Assembly (NCBI RefSeq): GCF_003945765.1
Contig: NZ_CP027712.1
Location: 6,634,001-6,698,000 of the forward strand
Reading direction: 5' to 3'
Origin: Pseudomonas chlororaphis subsp. chlororaphis
GTDB taxonomy: Bacteria > Pseudomonadota > Gammaproteobacteria > Pseudomonadales > Pseudomonadaceae
DNA: 64,000 bases
In this document: piece by piece, positions 46,897-55,370 of the stretch
How positions within the stretch are numbered: the first letter of the stretch is position 1
How the letters are laid out: each line of letters starts with the position of its first letter
Made by a program: the position numbers and the translations under genes
Notes under the pieces: generated by a model
The model's input: only the letters and a program-made list of their open reading frames with translations
Told to the model about the DNA's origin: nothing
The model's database searches: none

Positions 46897-47622
46897 ATGG
46901 ACCCGACGCACATCCAGGCCCTTCAACACCTGCGCAACCTGATCCCCATCGGCCTGCGCCACGCCCAAACCCTGCTGGCCCGCTGCGCGGGCAATCCCCA
47001 GCAAGCCGCCGAGCTCTACAAGTCCGAGCTGTTGCAGTTACTGTTGGACAAGTCCGGCCTGCCTCCCGAGCAAGCCCGCGAACACCTGCACAACGCCGGC
47101 TACGACCTGAACCGTGCCCTGCACGCTATAGAAGAAGCACGCTTCACCCTGACCCAGCGCATCCTGCGCAAACATCACCGAGACAAGGGCCGGGCCCTGG
47201 ACCTGATCGCCCAGGCCATCGAAACCGAGGAGCAACTGCCGCGCCAGTACTGGCTGGCCTTCGAGGCGCTGGAACAACTGGCACCGGCGCCGCGCTGCTT
47301 CATGGTGCTCCACGAGTGGCTGGCCTTTGAGGACTGGGAAGGCTTTGACAGTGCCCTGCACTTTCACCTGCCCCAGGTCATCGCCCAATTCAGGCACCTG
47401 CAACTGGACGCCCTGGCGGACACCCTGGAACAGGCCGATCAGCGACAGAAACACCTGAGGGCGAGCCATACCGGGAGCGACAGCCCTGCCGCGCTGGCCG
47501 CGCGGGTCAATCAGGACCCGCTCTTCAACAGCCATCAGGACGCCTACAACCGCTACCGAGCGCTGCTCGACGAGCGCCTGTTCCAGTGGGTGGAACAACA
47601 TATACAGCAGTTTCCAGCCTGA
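46897..47622 (+). CDS. Uncharacterised cytoplasmic protein with UBA-like motifs
   Basis: 241 aa, helical, no signal or membrane segment. The first 75 residues contain two successive segments of the UBA/TS-N type: one around IPIGLRHAQTLLARCAGNPQ and one around GLPPEQAREHLHNAGYDLNR, both with the helix-turn pattern ending in A-L. The middle (RQYWLAFEALEQLAPAPRCF) and C-terminal parts are not recognised. It follows aspA as in P. aeruginosa (PA5430 region). No function is known. Confidence 0.75.
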   Translation: MDPTHIQALQHLRNLIPIGLRHAQTLLARCAGNPQQAAELYKSELLQLLLDKSGLPPEQAREHLHNAGYDLNRALHAIEEARFTLTQRILRKHHRDKGRALDLIAQAIETEEQLPRQYWLAFEALEQLAPAPRCFMVLHEWLAFEDWEGFDSALHFHLPQVIAQFRHLQLDALADTLEQADQRQKHLRASHTGSDSPAALAARVNQDPLFNSHQDAYNRYRALLDERLFQWVEQHIQQFPA

Positions 47623-47698
47623 GCGGCGAGCGGCCGGGCGTTGCCCAAACCGCTAGACTGCCGCCCTCAACCGAACATGGACATCGGAATCAGCCCCC

Positions 47699-48364
47699 AT
47701 GGAACTGCAGTTCAGCATCACCCCCGCACACACCGAAACCAGGCTCGCCGAAAAACTGCGGCAGGCAATGCTCGAGCATGATCAGCAGCAGGCGCGGATC
47801 ATGGGCAGCGTCGCCCATTGGCAGAGCCGCCTGCTCGGGCCCCTGCTGCTCGTCCTGTGCCTGGTCGGCGGCGCCCTGGCGATCTATTTCCCCGAGCAGC
47901 GCTTCACGCCAGAGAAGCTCATCGCCCTGGCGCTGTTCGCGCTGGTCTTCATCCCGCTCTGGTGGCGCTATTGCGAGCGCTGGCTCCAGCACCTGCAAGC
48001 CCGTATCGCCGCCAAGCCTGCCAAGCCCCACCCACCGTTGCGCGGGCTGAACCAACGCTTGATCGAATCCAGGTTGCGCGCGTCCCTGAAGGCCGCCGAA
48101 GGCATTTATTGCCTGGCGTTCGACGACCGGGGCTTTACGTTGAGCAACGCCAAGGGCGGCAAGAGCACGCTGGCCTGGGAGCAGATCGCGCACCTGCGGG
48201 AAACGCCCGACTTCTACGCCGTGGCCTGCGCCGAGCTGGAACATAAGGGCCTGGCCTATCACATCGCCAAACACAGTGACCTCATGCAGCCCCAGGCATA
48301 TCAACAAGGACTGCAACAGTTCTTGAGCAAATGCCCGCCCAGAGCAGTTACAGCGTCGAGCTGA
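47699..48364 (+). CDS. YcxB-like membrane protein, possibly altered C-terminus
   Basis: 221 aa with two adjacent membrane helices (about residues 45-64 and 72-92) and a C-terminal YcxB-type domain (GIYCLAFDDRGFTLSNAKGG, then WEQIAHLRETPDFYAV). Function is unknown. Its last 11 codons overlap the ferredoxin-like fragment in another frame, so the native end may have been changed by that rearrangement. Confidence 0.75.
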   Translation: MELQFSITPAHTETRLAEKLRQAMLEHDQQQARIMGSVAHWQSRLLGPLLLVLCLVGGALAIYFPEQRFTPEKLIALALFALVFIPLWWRYCERWLQHLQARIAAKPAKPHPPLRGLNQRLIESRLRASLKAAEGIYCLAFDDRGFTLSNAKGGKSTLAWEQIAHLRETPDFYAVACAELEHKGLAYHIAKHSDLMQPQAYQQGLQQFLSKCPPRAVTASS

Positions 48365-48608
48365 AAAAGTCCGGCAAGCCCCTGTCCGTGGAGCCCGGCC
48401 TGAGCCTGCTGGATGTGCTGCTCGAAGCCGGCTGCGACATCGACCACAGCTGTCGCGAAGGGGTCTGCGGCTCCTGTGAAACGCGGGTGGTGGAAGGCGA
48501 GATCGACCACCGCGACGGTGTTCTGACCAAGGCCGAACGGGCAGCCAACCGATCGATGATGGTCTGCGTTTCCGGTTGCAAGAGCCGGGCCTGGTGCTGG
48601 ACCTCTAG
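48331..48608 (+). pseudogene. Fragment of a VanB-type reductase: ferredoxin domain only, frameshifted
   Basis: The frame from ATG 48331 encodes the C-terminal [2Fe-2S] domain of vanillate-demethylase-type oxidoreductases. All four Cys are present: CREGVCGSC, then MMVC. The FMN/NAD half (about 220 residues) that should precede it is absent. Near the end the frame slips: after CKS, the bases CTGGTGCTGGACCTCTAG would restore the usual LVLDL-stop ending in another frame, implying a one-base loss (or two-base gain) near 48582-48590. It is therefore a truncated and frameshifted remnant; in the present frame it would run on to 48642. Confidence 0.75.
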
Positions 48609-48732
48609 CGCGCTATGTAATTGCTACGTAACGGTTACGTAATTGCTACGTAATCGTTGCGAGGCAAAGGCTGTACGGCCGTTACGTACCGCCAAACCCA
48701 CAAAACCGCTGAGAGGCTGCAAAACGGCTGTT

Positions 48733-48877
48733 GTAGCCGCTGCCGAGCCTGCGAGGCTGCGATCGGTTGCGCAGCAGCCGCAAAACCTGCCAACCGCGCT
48801 TCCATTGATGCACCGCAGCGCCCGGATGGCGGCCCCTGCGGTGCCGTTCGCAGCCTCGCCAGCTCGGCAGCGGCTAC
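48733..48877. repeat. REP element (family A), divergent
   Basis: About 145 bp with arms GTAGCCGCTGCCGAGC and GCTCGGCAGCGGCTAC. It sits between the two gene remnants and may mark the junction that removed the sequence between them. Confidence 0.75.
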
Positions 48878-48883
48878 AGCCGG

Positions 48884-49103
48884 ATGATGAAAAACCAAAG
48901 AGGCTGGGACGACTCGCAGATGTACACCGTGGGCGCGCAGTTCCTGGCCATGCCGATCATGGCCTGGGTCGACCTGACCTGGGCCCGGAACGCCAACCCC
49001 TACGGTGGCGCGGAGAACGGCAGCGGCTTCACCAGCACCAGCTCGGTGGGGCAGCAACCAGTGGTACTACCGGACCAACGTCAATATCGGCTACTACTTC
49101 TGA
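48884..49103 (+). pseudogene. C-terminal remnant of an outer-membrane porin-like protein
   Basis: Reads MKNQRGWDDSQMYTVGAQF then MAWVDLTWARNANPYGG, alternating beta-strand residues as in porin barrels. In the run GTGGGGC one extra G breaks the frame; removing it gives NQWYYRTNVNIGYYF and a stop at 49101-49103, the classic ending with terminal Phe of outer-membrane barrels. Everything upstream is missing and replaced by the REP. The parent family is not identified. Confidence 0.6.
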
Positions 49104-49475
49104 GGCCTGCCGGACCGCGCCGCATTTTCGTTGACGTTCATCGCGAGCAAGCTTCGCTCCTACGGAGGCGGTAAAGCGTGCCGAGGCGCCGGCGCAAGAA
49201 CCGATTCAGCCCCTTTCCCCGCCTGCCGTTCCTCGGCTCGACGCGCTACATGCAGACGGCGGGCGCGCGCACCGGTATAGTGCGCCCCCTCTTCACATGG
49301 ACAGCCGTCGGTAACGAGGCTCAACCCCATGGGAAACCCGAACTAATAACAACCCGCGAATTGGAACCGGGACGAACACTCGCCCCACCTGTCGTGCTGC
49401 CCGCGCGACGGTGTGTAACTCGATGTTTCGGACCGCCCAGCTTCTGCCTTTACAAAAAACAGCGAGGAATACTCC
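49104..49475. other. Long leader and promoter region of the AGCS symporter gene
   Basis: About 370 bases. A family B REP arm lies at 49140-49163. A -10-like TATAGT is at 49275-49280. The following 190 bases up to the symporter ATG contain GC-rich pairing segments but no gene. It is not a recognisable glycine riboswitch. Confidence 0.4.
49140..49163. repeat. REP arm (family B)
   Basis: Single arm ATCGCGAGCAAGCTTCGCTC-type sequence, without a clear partner arm. Confidence 0.5.
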
Positions 49476-50921
49476 ATGCTCGAAGTCATCAACGACTTCC
49501 TCTCAGGGAAAGTACTGATCGTGCTCATTGTCGGGCTCGGTAGCTACTTCACGATCCGCTCGCGTTTCGTTCAATTGCGCCACTTCCTCCACATGTTCGC
49601 GGTGTTCCGCGACAGCCTCAAAGGCAGCGCCGGGCAACTCAGCTCGTTCCAGGCCCTGATGCTCAGCCTTGCCGGCCGTGTCGGTGCAGGCAACATCGCC
49701 GGTGTCGGCATCGCCGTGACCCTCGGTGGTCCGGGTGCGGTGTTCTGGATGTGGGTGACCGCACTGGTCGGCATGTCCAGCAGCTTCTTCGAATGTACCC
49801 TGGCCCAGGTCTACAAGCGCGCCGATGGCGACGGCCTGTACCGTGGAGGTCCGGCTTACTACATCCAGCACGGCCTGAAGCTCAAAGGCATGGCGGTGGT
49901 GTTCTCGATCCTGCTGCTGGTCACCTACGGCTTCGCCTTCATCGGCCTGCAGTCCTACACCGTGACCCACTCGCTGCAGAACGCCTTTGCCTTCGACCCA
50001 CAACACACCGGTATCGTCCTGGCGGTGCTGCTGGCCATCACCTTCATCGGCGGTATCAAGCGCATCGCCTCGGTGTCCGACCTGCTGGTACCGATCAAGA
50101 CTCTGGCCTATATCGGCGTGACCCTGTACGTGATCGGCACCCAGATCGAACAGGTCCCAGCCATGCTGGAAACCATCTTCAAGAGCGCCTTCGGTCTCGA
50201 CCCGGCCTTCGGTGGCTTGCTCGGCAGCGCAATTGTCATGGGCGTGAAGCGTGGCGTGTTCGCCAACGAAGCGGGCCTGGGCAGTGCGCCGAACGTCGCC
50301 GCCGTGGCCGCCGTGAAGCACCCGGGCGCCCAAGGCGTGGTCCAGGCTTTCAGCGTGTTCCTCGACACCTTCGTGATCTGCACCTGCACCGCGCTGCTGA
50401 TCCTGCTGTCGGGCTTCTACACCCCTGGCTTCGAAGGTGACGGCATCGTCCTGACCCAGAACTCGCTGGCCGCCGTGGTCGGTGACTGGGGCCGCATGTT
50501 CGTCAGCGTCGCGCTGTCGCTGTTCGTCTTCACCTGCATCCTCTACAACTACTACCTGGGCGAGAACAGCCTGCAGTTCCTCACCCGCAACCGCACTGCG
50601 CTGATGACTTTCCGCGGCCTGGTGCTGGCGCTGGTGGTCTGGGGTTCGATGCAGGACCTGTCGACCGTGTTCGCCTTCGCCGACATCACCATGACCTGCC
50701 TGGCCTTCGTCAACCTGGTGGCCCTGGCCATGCTGTTCAAGGTCGGCCTGCGCGTGATGCGCGACTACGACGAGCAGCGCCGCGCCGGCGTCAGCCAGCC
50801 AGTGTTCGACTCCAGCAAATTTACCGATCTGGACCTGGACCTGAAGGCCTGGCCGACCAGCCCGTCGGTTGCTGCCGAGGCCGACGTTCAGCCGCAAGGT
50901 ATTCCCGCAGCGCAACGCTGA
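49476..50921 (+). CDS. Sodium:alanine/glycine symporter (AGCS family)
   Basis: 481 aa with about 10-11 membrane helices. It has the AGCS signatures AGRVGAGNIAGVGIAVTLGG (residues 66-85) and GVFANEAGLGSAPNVAA near residue 262. It imports small neutral amino acids with Na+. AGCGAGG lies 7-8 bases before the ATG. It precedes an asparaginase gene on the same strand, so the pair may serve amino-acid catabolism. Confidence 0.94.
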   Translation: MLEVINDFLSGKVLIVLIVGLGSYFTIRSRFVQLRHFLHMFAVFRDSLKGSAGQLSSFQALMLSLAGRVGAGNIAGVGIAVTLGGPGAVFWMWVTALVGMSSSFFECTLAQVYKRADGDGLYRGGPAYYIQHGLKLKGMAVVFSILLLVTYGFAFIGLQSYTVTHSLQNAFAFDPQHTGIVLAVLLAITFIGGIKRIASVSDLLVPIKTLAYIGVTLYVIGTQIEQVPAMLETIFKSAFGLDPAFGGLLGSAIVMGVKRGVFANEAGLGSAPNVAAVAAVKHPGAQGVVQAFSVFLDTFVICTCTALLILLSGFYTPGFEGDGIVLTQNSLAAVVGDWGRMFVSVALSLFVFTCILYNYYLGENSLQFLTRNRTALMTFRGLVLALVVWGSMQDLSTVFAFADITMTCLAFVNLVALAMLFKVGLRVMRDYDEQRRAGVSQPVFDSSKFTDLDLDLKAWPTSPSVAAEADVQPQGIPAAQR

Positions 50922-50933
50922 TCGGGTAAAAAC

Positions 50934-50954
50934 CGGGCGCATGTCTTGCGCCCG
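50934..50954 (+). terminator. Hairpin between the symporter and asparaginase genes
   Basis: CGGGCGC with GCGCCCG around a 7-base loop, 12 bases past the symporter stop. There is no T run, so it is at best a partial terminator. Confidence 0.45.
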
Positions 50955-51020
50955 ACGTGACACTCCCTGCGGTCGGCGTCATGCTCGACCGCACGCTGTC
51001 ATCGTTCCGGAGACTCCCCA

Positions 51021-52025
51021 ATGAATGCCAACACCTATCCTGCCGCGCAGAACGTCATGGTGCTCTACACCGGCGGCACCATCGGCATGCAGGCCAGCGC
51101 CCACGGCCTGGCCCCGGCCTCGGGTTTCGAGGCGCGGATGCGCGACTACCTGCACAGCCAGCCCGAGCTGGTGGTGCCCGACTGGCGCTTTCGCGAGATG
51201 GCGCCGCTGATCGACAGCGCCAACATGACCCCAGCCTACTGGCAGCGCCTGCGCGAAGCCGTGGTCGATGCGGTCGACGTGCAGGGCTGCGACAGCGTGC
51301 TGATCCTGCACGGCACCGACACCCTGGCCTACAGCGCCGCGGCCATGAGCTTCCAGCTGCTGGGCCTGCCCGCCCGCGTGGTGTTCACCGGCTCGATGCT
51401 GCCGGCCGGGGTGACCGACAGCGATGCCTGGGAAAACCTCGGCGGCGCCCTGGTCGCCCTCGGCCAGGGCCTGGCGCCGGGCGTGCACCTGTACTTCCAC
51501 GGTGAACTACTGGCGCCGACCCGCTGCGCGAAGATCCGCAGCTTCGGCCGTCATCCGTTCGCGGCGTTGCAGCGCCAGGGTGGCGCAGCCAAGGCGACCT
51601 CGATTCCAGCGCAGCTGGATTACCGCCAGGGCAAGCAACTGGCCAGGGTCGGCGTATTGCCGCTGGTGCCGGGGATCGCTGCCGAACAGCTCGACGCCCT
51701 GCTGGGCAGCGGCATCCAGGCGCTGGTGCTGGAGTGCTTCGGCAGCGGCACCGGGCCGAGCGATAACCCGCAGTTCCTGGCCAGCCTGCAACGCGCCCGG
51801 GAACAGGGCATCGTGATCGTGGCCATCACCCAATGCCATGAAGGCGGCGTGGAACTGGACATCTACGAGGCCGGCAGCCGCCTGCGCGGCGTCGGCGTAC
51901 TGTCCGGCGGCGGCATGACCCGCGAAGCGGCCTTCGGCAAGCTCAACGCCCTGCTGGGCGCCGGCCTGGACAGCGCCGAAGTGCGGCGCCTGGTGGAACT
52001 GGACCTGTGCGGCGAGCTGAGCTGA
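51021..52025 (+). CDS. ansA: L-asparaginase, cytoplasmic (type I-like)
   Basis: Hydrolyses asparagine to aspartate and ammonia. The 334-aa protein has no signal peptide. The two active-site motifs are YTGGTIGM (near residue 15) and HGTDTLAYSA (near residue 97). It is of the cytosolic AnsA type by length and lack of a signal. Aspartate produced could be used by AspA. Confidence 0.92.
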   Translation: MNANTYPAAQNVMVLYTGGTIGMQASAHGLAPASGFEARMRDYLHSQPELVVPDWRFREMAPLIDSANMTPAYWQRLREAVVDAVDVQGCDSVLILHGTDTLAYSAAAMSFQLLGLPARVVFTGSMLPAGVTDSDAWENLGGALVALGQGLAPGVHLYFHGELLAPTRCAKIRSFGRHPFAALQRQGGAAKATSIPAQLDYRQGKQLARVGVLPLVPGIAAEQLDALLGSGIQALVLECFGSGTGPSDNPQFLASLQRAREQGIVIVAITQCHEGGVELDIYEAGSRLRGVGVLSGGGMTREAAFGKLNALLGAGLDSAEVRRLVELDLCGELS

Positions 52026-52054
52026 TCCCTCCCCTCGCTCCTGCCGAATTCCCC

Positions 52055-52139
52055 TGTAGGAGCGAGGCTTGCCCGCGAAGGACGTCAACGATGATGCGGT
52101 GTAGCTGATAGACCGCCGCTGCGCGGCTATCGCGAGCAA
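52055..52139. repeat. 85-bp compound repeat, copy 1
   Basis: Begins TGTAGGAGCGAGGCTTGCCC and ends CTGCGCGGCTATCGCGAGCA. It recurs in inverse orientation at 57546-57630 with only scattered mismatches. The outer ends are family B arms; the inner part (ACGATG...GCGGT) is specific to this compound form. Confidence 0.8.
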
Positions 52140-52225
52140 TCGAACGTCGACCGGCCGCTCCTGCAGAAACGTAGCGCGGCATACAAATTGCTCCGTTTTC
52201 GGCATCCCCCGGGCTGGAAACGGAC

Positions 52226-53218
52226 ATGCTGCATTCCCACCTCACCACCCTCAACGCCGTGTCGCTGATGCTCAACACCTTCAAGGACCAAGGGCTGCCC
52301 AGTGACGCGCTGCTGGCCGGCAGCGGCATCAACGCCGCCGACCTGAGCCGCGCCGACACCCGCATCACCACCAACCAGGAAATGCTGGTGTGCGCCAACG
52401 CCGTGGCCCTGCAACGGGATATCGGCCTGGAGCTGGGCCGGCGCATGCACGTCTCCAGCTACGGCATGCTCGGTTATGCCCTGCTCACCAGTGCCACCTT
52501 AGGTGACGCTTTGCGCCTGGCGCTGCGTTATCCGGCGCTGTTGGGAACACTTTTCGAGCTGAGCCTGGAAGCGGACGGCGAGCTGATCTGGCTGACCGCC
52601 GCGGATTACCGCGAGAACCCGGCGCTGGCGACCTTCAATATCGAGTTCTGCCTGGTGTCGTTGAAGGTCATCTGCGATGACCTGCTGGGCCATCCGCTGC
52701 CCTTGCGCGGCGCCCGCTTCGACTACCCCGCGCCCGACTACCAGCGCCGCTACGCCGAGCGCTTCGACTGCCCGCTGCAATTCGATGCAACCTGCAATGC
52801 CTTCGCCTTCGACCGGCGCTGGCTCGAACAGCCGCTACCCCTGGCGGACGCCATCACCCACCAGGCCATGGCCGAACGCTGCCGCAAGCAGAACACCGAA
52901 TTCACCGGGCGCCAGGCCTGGCTCGGACGCATCCGCCAGCTGCTGGCGGCGCAACTGGACGCCGCGCCGGGCCTGGAAGGCCTGGCCGAACAGATGAACT
53001 GCTCGGCCCGCACCCTGCGCCGGCACCTCAAGGACCTGGGGTGCAGCTATCAGGAACTGCTCGACGAGCTGCGCTTCGAACGAGCCAAGCAGATGCTCTG
53101 CGAGGACGACCTGCCGATCTACCGCATCGCCGAAGCCCTGGGCTTCAGCGAAACCGCGAGCTTCCGCCATGCCTTCGTGCGCTGGAGCGGCGTCGCCCCG
53201 AGCCAGTTCCGGCCCTGA
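52226..53218 (+). CDS. AraC-family regulator (OruR/ArgR-like architecture)
   Basis: 330 aa. The N-terminal about 200 residues form the arabinose-binding-like ligand domain PF12625 (SYGMLGYALLTSATLGDALR near residue 78). The C-terminal AraC HTH pair is EGLAEQMNCSARTLRRHLKD and IYRIAEALGFSETASFRHAF. The regulated genes are unknown; candidates are the neighbouring asparaginase or polyamine genes. Confidence 0.88.
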   Translation: MLHSHLTTLNAVSLMLNTFKDQGLPSDALLAGSGINAADLSRADTRITTNQEMLVCANAVALQRDIGLELGRRMHVSSYGMLGYALLTSATLGDALRLALRYPALLGTLFELSLEADGELIWLTAADYRENPALATFNIEFCLVSLKVICDDLLGHPLPLRGARFDYPAPDYQRRYAERFDCPLQFDATCNAFAFDRRWLEQPLPLADAITHQAMAERCRKQNTEFTGRQAWLGRIRQLLAAQLDAAPGLEGLAEQMNCSARTLRRHLKDLGCSYQELLDELRFERAKQMLCEDDLPIYRIAEALGFSETASFRHAFVRWSGVAPSQFRP

Positions 53219-53289
53219 CACAAACCCCGGCATAAAACCGCCGATTGCATTACATTGCCGGCCTTTCATACCGGCAAGGGACTGCAAAC

Positions 53290-55209
53290 GTGAACTTCTT
53301 TACAGGCATCGTTGCCAGGCACATCCGCTTTTGCGCGAGCAGCCTGGCGCTGCTGATGCTCGCCATCTCTCCCGCCGTCCAGGCATTCGACCTGGACCTG
53401 GCCAAGATCAAATGGTGGCAAGTCTCCCGCGGCATCGTCCTGGACGAACCGGAAACCGCCACCCTGCAGATCAAACCGTTCCCCCTGCCAGGCCTTGAGC
53501 AGCTGCCGGCGCGGATCGTGCTCAGCCAGTACCGCGGGCTGTTTTATCTCAACGCCTACCAGGACGCGCAGTACCAGCAGCGCATCTACAAGTCGCCGCC
53601 CTTGCCGCTGTTCAGCCCCGAGGAACTGCGGGCCTGCGTCTCTCCGGACGACCCGATCCAGGTCTCGGACAACTGGCCGCCGAGCAATCAGCTCGAAGTC
53701 GGGCTGAGCCTGACGCCCTTGAGCTTCAATTGCATCAGCCCGGACTGGCAGCTCAGCCAGCGTTATCTGCTGATCGACCAACGCTATCCGCAGCAGCCGA
53801 TGCTGGCCGTCAGTCACCGCCGCGACCTGACCCAGATGGACTTCACGCCGCTGCAACCGATCGGCACCGAGATCGAGCAACAGTGGTTGTACGCCCTGCA
53901 GCGCTTTCCCCAGTGGTTCCGCCCCTTCAGCAGCGGCACGGGCCCGATCACCTTCAATGCCTATGCGCCAGCGGCCACGGCGGACGACGTCTGGGCGCGG
54001 TTCCGCGAACTCCACGAGCAACTGCGCAAAGCCAAGGACAAGGGGCCGGGCATCCGCCAGGTGGAAGACTTCTTCGCCGCCCATGACTTTCGCACCATGG
54101 CCCAGGACCGCAGCGAATACCCGGGCCTGCTCAACGACATCGCCTACTGGACCAGCGAGGCCGGCCAGCTGAAAACCGCCCGCCCCTGGCTGTTGGAGGT
54201 GTTGCGCCGGGAACCCGGGCGCATGCCGACCTACCTCAACCTGGCCGACCTGGACTGGGCTCAGTTCGAACAACGGCCGCTGGACAACATCCACCAGGGC
54301 CGCGCTATCGAGCGCTATCGGCTGTATTGCGGCCTGCGCCTGCAACGCCAGTTGAGCGTGCCGCCGCACGTATTGCAGCGCCTGGGCCTGAAGTCCGCCA
54401 ACCCGCAGGCGTGCCAGGGCTTCTGGCCGCTGGTGGCCGCCGTGGATGCCGGCGACGCGGCCGAGGTCCGGCGCTTGCTGGCCAGCGGCGTCAGTGGCGA
54501 AGTCATGGCCGACGACGGGCGCAGTGCCCTGCTGCACGCCCTGGATGCGCCAAACCTGGAGATCGCCCGACTGCTGCTGGCCCACGGCGCCCATACCAGC
54601 GGCCAGTACAAATGGACCACCCTGGCCCTGCAGGCCATGGAGCGCGACCTCAAGGACAGCCCCGACCTGAACCAGGGCGGGCGTCTCAAATTCCTCCTGG
54701 AAGCCGGCGTCGCCATCGACGAGCAAAACAGCCGGGGCTACACCCCGCTGATGCAACTGGCCGAGCAGAAGCGCAACCTCGAAGGCTTCACCTGGCTGCT
54801 GCAACACCCGCAGAACCTCGAACTGCGCACCGTGGATGACAACGAAACCGCGCTGTACCGGGCGTTCTGGGGAAACAACTACACGGCCATGAGGCAACTG
54901 ATCGAAGCCGGTGCCAATCTCAACCTGAACTACGGTCGTGGCACCTGCTCCAACCAGCAACCCGGCGGCCAGAGCCTGCTGACGTTCGTCGCCGACAAGA
55001 CCTCCGCCGACGACAAGTCCCCCACTGTCAGCCAGCAGGAGACCCTGGACATGTTCACCCTGCTGCTGGAGAAAGGCGCCGATCCGAATGCCGGCCAGCG
55101 CTGCGAGAAAAACGGCCGCGCCCTGCTGCTGGGTATCCTCACCCGGAAAAAACGCGAGGACATGCTCCAGGTGCTGCAGCGCTTCGATCAAGCGCCGCCC
55201 GCAAGCTGA
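53290..55209 (+). CDS. Exported ankyrin-repeat protein
   Basis: 639 aa from GTG 53290 (AAGGGA about 9 bases upstream). A signal peptide is visible (LALLMLAISPAVQA). The middle about 380 residues are not recognised. The C-terminal part (about 380-625) has ankyrin repeats such as GRSALLHALDAPNLEIARLL, GYTPLMQLAEQKRN, ETALYRAFWGNNYTAMRQLI and a last one near LLEKGADPN. A periplasmic or surface ankyrin protein suggests a binding or immunity-type role; no toxin domain is seen. Confidence 0.75.
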   Translation: MNFFTGIVARHIRFCASSLALLMLAISPAVQAFDLDLAKIKWWQVSRGIVLDEPETATLQIKPFPLPGLEQLPARIVLSQYRGLFYLNAYQDAQYQQRIYKSPPLPLFSPEELRACVSPDDPIQVSDNWPPSNQLEVGLSLTPLSFNCISPDWQLSQRYLLIDQRYPQQPMLAVSHRRDLTQMDFTPLQPIGTEIEQQWLYALQRFPQWFRPFSSGTGPITFNAYAPAATADDVWARFRELHEQLRKAKDKGPGIRQVEDFFAAHDFRTMAQDRSEYPGLLNDIAYWTSEAGQLKTARPWLLEVLRREPGRMPTYLNLADLDWAQFEQRPLDNIHQGRAIERYRLYCGLRLQRQLSVPPHVLQRLGLKSANPQACQGFWPLVAAVDAGDAAEVRRLLASGVSGEVMADDGRSALLHALDAPNLEIARLLLAHGAHTSGQYKWTTLALQAMERDLKDSPDLNQGGRLKFLLEAGVAIDEQNSRGYTPLMQLAEQKRNLEGFTWLLQHPQNLELRTVDDNETALYRAFWGNNYTAMRQLIEAGANLNLNYGRGTCSNQQPGGQSLLTFVADKTSADDKSPTVSQQETLDMFTLLLEKGADPNAGQRCEKNGRALLLGILTRKKREDMLQVLQRFDQAPPAS

Positions 55210-55370
55210 CCCCGCTGGCGCCCCGCAATGGGGCGCCGTGCTGTTTCAAGGGGCGAATTGCGGACACAGGTTTTGGCCATATCGATCCCCTTTTGGCCGC
55301 TCCTGCCGTTCTCCAAAAGCCCCGGCGCCGCAAGACTGTGAGCACCGAACCAGCCTGCGGAGAACAAGAA

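Noticed and set aside
49290..49475. Glycine riboswitch upstream of the AGCS symporter gene
   Set aside because: The conserved glycine-aptamer core segments are not found; the region shows only generic pairing.
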